Assembly: GCA_037954235.1 (NCBI GenBank)
Contig: JBBMOA010000017.1
Location: 20,632,027-20,696,026, forward strand
Direction of reading: 5' to 3'
Source: Aulostomus chinensis
Lineage: Eukaryota > Chordata > Actinopteri > Syngnathiformes > Aulostomidae
Length of the DNA stretch: 64,000 nt
In this document: in pieces, positions 60,241-64,000 of the stretch
How the letters are laid out: every line of letters begins with the position of its first letter
Numbering within the stretch: position 1 is the first letter of the stretch
The notes under the pieces: model-generated
Told to the model about the DNA's origin: nothing
Database searches by the model: none
The model's input: only the letters and a program-made list of their open reading frames with translations
Translations under genes and position numbers: made by a program

Positions 60241-63200
60241 AAACTCTAGACGCTATTTCAGCTGGTCTTTATGTTCCATTAAATTGCAACGTAACTTAAA
60301 ACCAGCATTTCAATTTCTCACGAATGCTTGGTATGTAACATGACATGTCAAGAAAAGAATGTAACGGGTTACTCAAGCACAAAAAATACCATTCGACATA
60401 AATCTGCCCTGTTTTTAAAGATTACTTAAGTGCTCCAGATAAATCTTTGGTACATCAAAACAAGACTCATTATTGCGGTCCACTGAGATTACACGTTCAC
60501 CCTTGGTGGCATGCATTTTTCTAATCCCTCATGCCAGGCTGTGGTGCTTTTAATCATGAGGTGCGTCGCCACACAGCCACTGTGCTGCCGGTTTCTCACT
60601 GCCTCTCTGCCTCCTTGCAGCAAATTAACATGGACGGCTGTGCATGAGAACTTGTCTCCCTGTGATTCCTGGTGAGCCTCCGGCCTTTTAAACATCACAT
60701 TCTTGGGCCAGCTAGATCAGAGGAGCAGGAATTATTCGGGGATTAGGATGGGCATTGTTCCTACTGCACTGGCTGGCCACTGTGCCGAGCTGACAGCCAG
60801 GCCAGCCGAGGCCAAAGTGAGCCCACTGCCAGGTTTGCCAATTAAGATGTGCAGGAATGCAAGAAGAAACGTCAGAGCTGGACCTGCACACTAAGACCAG
60901 TGCTTCACTGCTGCTGCTGCTGCAGCCTGGGCTCAACAAAAGCTTGACTTTGTTAAACTGGACTAAAAAAAAAAAAAAAAAAAAAAAAAAGATCTGCAGC
61001 TAAACCTGTTTTTTTACATCCTTAAAGCATGAATCTTGAACATTTAAGAGATATTTTCATGATTCAAAATTCAGCAATCATGTCAAAATCACGGTTAAAA
61101 CCTTGAACATGGATCTGACCCCATTAATCCTGCATCCTGGGATAACAAATGACTCAAGACACGATAGGTCAATGCAGTGCTGCCACAATGACATTCTTCA
61201 CAAATGAGGCCTCTTCAAATGGCCTTCCACCAAGCTGGGCCAATTGAGTTTCAAGTAGTGGGTTAGTTCTCGTCACCAACAGAAGTGGTCTTCATGTATG
61301 GGAGGACAGACTTTGAACCTGTCTCAGTGAGGAGCGAACTCATAAAATCCTCTGATAATCCCACCTCCTCTGACCTCTGCGCTAACCTCGCTTAATTACC
61401 AGACCTAAACTATGCTAATCTGTCTTCAGTCACATAGAAGAGGCCAGACTAGAAATAATAGCTCGAAACTTATCGTATACATCCGCGGGTCTAAAAAATG
61501 TTGTTATAATGCCTGTAGGTGTAGAGATACCGTCTGGGTGGAGAAAGTACGACATTTTTAAAAACATCTAACAGGACAAAGCAAATCAGTGCAGCCCGCA
61601 ATCTTAACACATCTGGACAGAATTCAACAATCGTAACTCATTAACTTCCATCGCGTGTTTGCTGACATATGGAAATTCCAAATCTTTCTTTTGCTAGGGA
61701 GGGAACACGGCCAAATTTAAAATCCTAAAGAAAACACAACATGAGGGCCAACATTCACGCTAAGCTGGCCACCTGTGCTTGAACGAGCGAGCTGCTATTT
61801 CACCCAAATGGAGAGCATTTGGTTCCCACAGCTGATGACTGCATTACCCGCAGCGTGAACCTCCTGCATGGGAATCCACAATTTGCCCTTTAATAGAAGA
61901 CAGATGCAAGCGGAGCCAATCTGATGGTTATTAAAAAGAAAAGAGCTGCTATGGATCACTTCTTCAGATGGGCTGATAAACTTCCTTGTTCCTCTAATCG
62001 CTTGGCTTTACACTGATCCGAAGCCTGAATTCCTTTCTTTAAATCACAACAAACTGGTGACTGAAGGGGACAGATGCCGGCCAAGATAGAGCACTCATGC
62101 GAATAAAGCGGAAATTTATACCGAGTCATTGCCGCTAATGTGTTAAAGGCCTCATTCACTGAAGAAAGACCTTTAAAGAAAAAGGGTCTTTGGGGGATGA
62201 TGAACATCAGGAGCTTTTTTTTTTACTGGAGCGAAGTGAAACCGGTGAACGTGTCTACGAAGGAAGCCGGAGGAAATTGAGACTTCTGCTCTCTCCGTCG
62301 CCTCAGGAAGGGATGCAGACGGCATCGCCAGGCCGCTATCGCCTCAAGATTCTGTATTTTTAGCTGCAGCGCTAATTGGATAGCAAGACTTCTGCCAGTC
62401 CATGCTCCAGTTAATGTTGCATATAATTAATGACGTGCAGGTTGATTACAAATAAGGGCTAAAGCGGCGTTTAACGACCCAAATAGACTTTCCCTGGTGC
62501 AGAACATTTTGATGAGACCAGAAGTTAAAAATAGCCCGGAGAATTCCTGCTGCCCTGCTCTCTCACAGTTGGAGACCCACTGCATCACGTTGCCTTCACC
62601 GTGTGCCCCAACATGGCCCAGGGGAGCCCAGAAGTATGACATAAGCCCCCTGGGATGTCTTCAGTCAGACATGGTGGAGCGAGTTTCTTTCAGACACCAT
62701 CAGTCACGACGGATGTTTACATTCAGAGCAAATAAAAATCCAACCTGGCATGGTGAGCCTGCAGCGTCCTACTGGCTAACTTTATTATTTCAGCTCTGGT
62801 GTTGTGTTTATCTTGCAGGACCTCTCTCTTACCCCGTCTTCCCTCACAGAACATACCCTGATAAACAGCCTTTCTATGTGTGCCCTCTTTCCCACATTAC
62901 TCTTGCGGGCCTTAAGAAACTAACAGCTTTCCATTCACTGCGGGAAACAATAAACCCCTGACAGTCTCTCTTCATCTCAATCAAATCCACAGTTTCAACA
63001 AAAGCTAACCCGTTACTTCCCACAGCCTCTTATTTTTAGTCCACGGCATTTTGGAGTTTTTTTGTATTTTTGCCACGATGGGGCAATAAGTGATCCATCC
63101 CAATTAACACCCGCAAAAACACAGGGAAGCGCTTGGCCCACACTGTGCACCCGCATCAAAAATAGCCCTTAATGGGAGAATAATCACTCCCTGCTGTGGT

Positions 63201-64000
63201 GAAAGAGGAGAAATTCTCACCTCCCCACCAATGACCTGTGACCACAGGATGTAGCCTGTGAAACGCGTACCTGGCAAGTTGGGCTGACGTGCCACCTTAT
63301 TTGGCAAAAGACGTGTGAAGACTTCCAGTGCTGAAATCATGAGCTCAAGGCAATGGAGGGTCAGTGGTTGTATATTAGATCCTGCAGTGCTTCGGGGGGG
63401 GGGGGGGGCTGGGTTGCTGGTTTCAGTCTTCACATGGCCTCTGATCTTTAAAAAAATAAAAAAAAGGTGCATATTTGTAGGACCAGCAGCTGCCTGTCTA
63501 AAAACAAAAACACAGTCTGAACTCCCCCTGGGTGTCTGGAATGCTAAATCACTTACGGCATTCACTCTTCACCTCACATACAAACACATCGTTGTCAAGT
63601 TTGACGCTGACCTTTACCTCTCGCGGTGTAACCCTACCTGGAACTTGCAAAGTCTGCAACTTTTGAGTTTCTGGTGTGGTCCTGAAGCGGCATCAGCACT
63701 GACTCGAACTAAAATAGAAGTCCACTTCTGGAATATTCGGACGCAAACGGTCAAAGTCAGAGGGGCTCCACGGCTGAAACCACCCTCGCATTCTGCAGGT
63801 CTGGTAATTTTATCACAGCTGCAGCATACCAAGACTCTGGAAGAAGGAAATAAGTGCCAGCTCTGAGATCCAAGATACACTTGAGCCAGTCTCCTGTCTG
63901 GACCACCTTGAAGAAAGCGCTTTTAACAGCATTGTGGCAACATTTATCTGAAATGATGATTGTCTGAAAGGTCAAGTGAGGTCGTAGATGGAACTTTTCA

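Larger units (their letters stand above)
49255..64000. other. Gene-free region upstream of plekhg3 coding exons
   Basis: About 14.7 kb with no ORF resembling a known protein on either strand and no RNA gene recognised. It probably holds plekhg3 5' non-coding exons and introns plus intergenic DNA. Simple sequence: (CA)n at 50672-50716, a C-run at about 56298-56320, a G-run at about 59029-59048, an A-run at 60964-60990 and a G-run at about 63395-63408. A possible transposon relic lies at 59815-60240 and a CpG-rich patch at 62221-62345. Confidence 0.6.

Noticed and set aside
62497..62961. A 154-aa ORF in the gene-free region
   Set aside because: No recognisable domain, no flanking splice pattern or conservation clue, and composition like random open sequence.
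63315..63866. A 183-aa plus-strand ORF, and a minus-strand ORF at 63104-63565
   Set aside because: Overlapping ORFs on opposite strands, a G-run inside, and no family likeness; chance ORFs.
1..64000. CRISPR arrays, bacterial operons, phage or viral genes, tRNA or rRNA genes
   Set aside because: None seen; repeats are simple-sequence or minisatellite, and all recognised genes are spliced vertebrate genes.

Overview
The window looks like vertebrate nuclear DNA from a teleost fish. It has intron-rich genes with GT-AG splice sites and poly(A) signals, many (CA)n/(TA)n microsatellites, an L2-type LINE tail, and an intact globin X gene, a family found in fish and some other lineages but missing from mammals and birds. 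No prokaryotic, viral or CRISPR content was seen. Five protein genes were rebuilt by hand by joining ORFs at splice sites. In every model the exon phases match and the total length is divisible by three.

Layout. (1) 48-16949 (+): cep170b, 18 coding exons, 1625 aa, with an FHA domain at the N-terminus and a conserved CEP170-type C-terminus; the 3' UTR runs to about 18.54 kb. (2) 18874-23046 (+): pld4, 10 exons, 482 aa, a type II membrane protein with two HKD motifs. CEP170B and PLD4 are also neighbours in human (14q32.33), which supports both paralog calls. A 5'-truncated L2 LINE lies in pld4 intron 2. (3) 24095-25328 (+): srp14, 5 exons, 110 aa. (4) 33076-26371 (-): globin X (xgb), 5 exons, 205 aa, convergent with srp14; intron 1 holds a 0.7-kb minisatellite. 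(5) 49244-35191 (-): plekhg3, a DH-PH Rho-family exchange factor, 16 coding exons, 1344 aa. (6) 49.3-64 kb: no coding gene recognised. It is probably the long 5' intron or upstream region of plekhg3, and holds simple repeats and one small CpG-rich patch.

The genes do not form a pathway. They are housekeeping or cell-structure genes (cep170b: microtubule/centrosome; srp14: SRP Alu domain; plekhg3: Rac/Cdc42 and actin), one endolysosomal nuclease (pld4) and one membrane-anchored respiratory globin (xgb).

The most interesting signals concern RNA processing and DNA structure: a U12-type AT-AC intron and a GC-AG intron in cep170b; an 11-nt microexon in plekhg3 that the reading frame requires; a (TG)n(CG)n tract in place of the polypyrimidine tract at the plekhg3 PH-exon acceptor; a perfect 24-bp hairpin 84 nt upstream of another plekhg3 exon; a (UG)31 tract just after the pld4 stop codon; and about 670 bp of nearly unbroken alternating pyrimidine-purine DNA. 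No wholly new multi-gene system was found.
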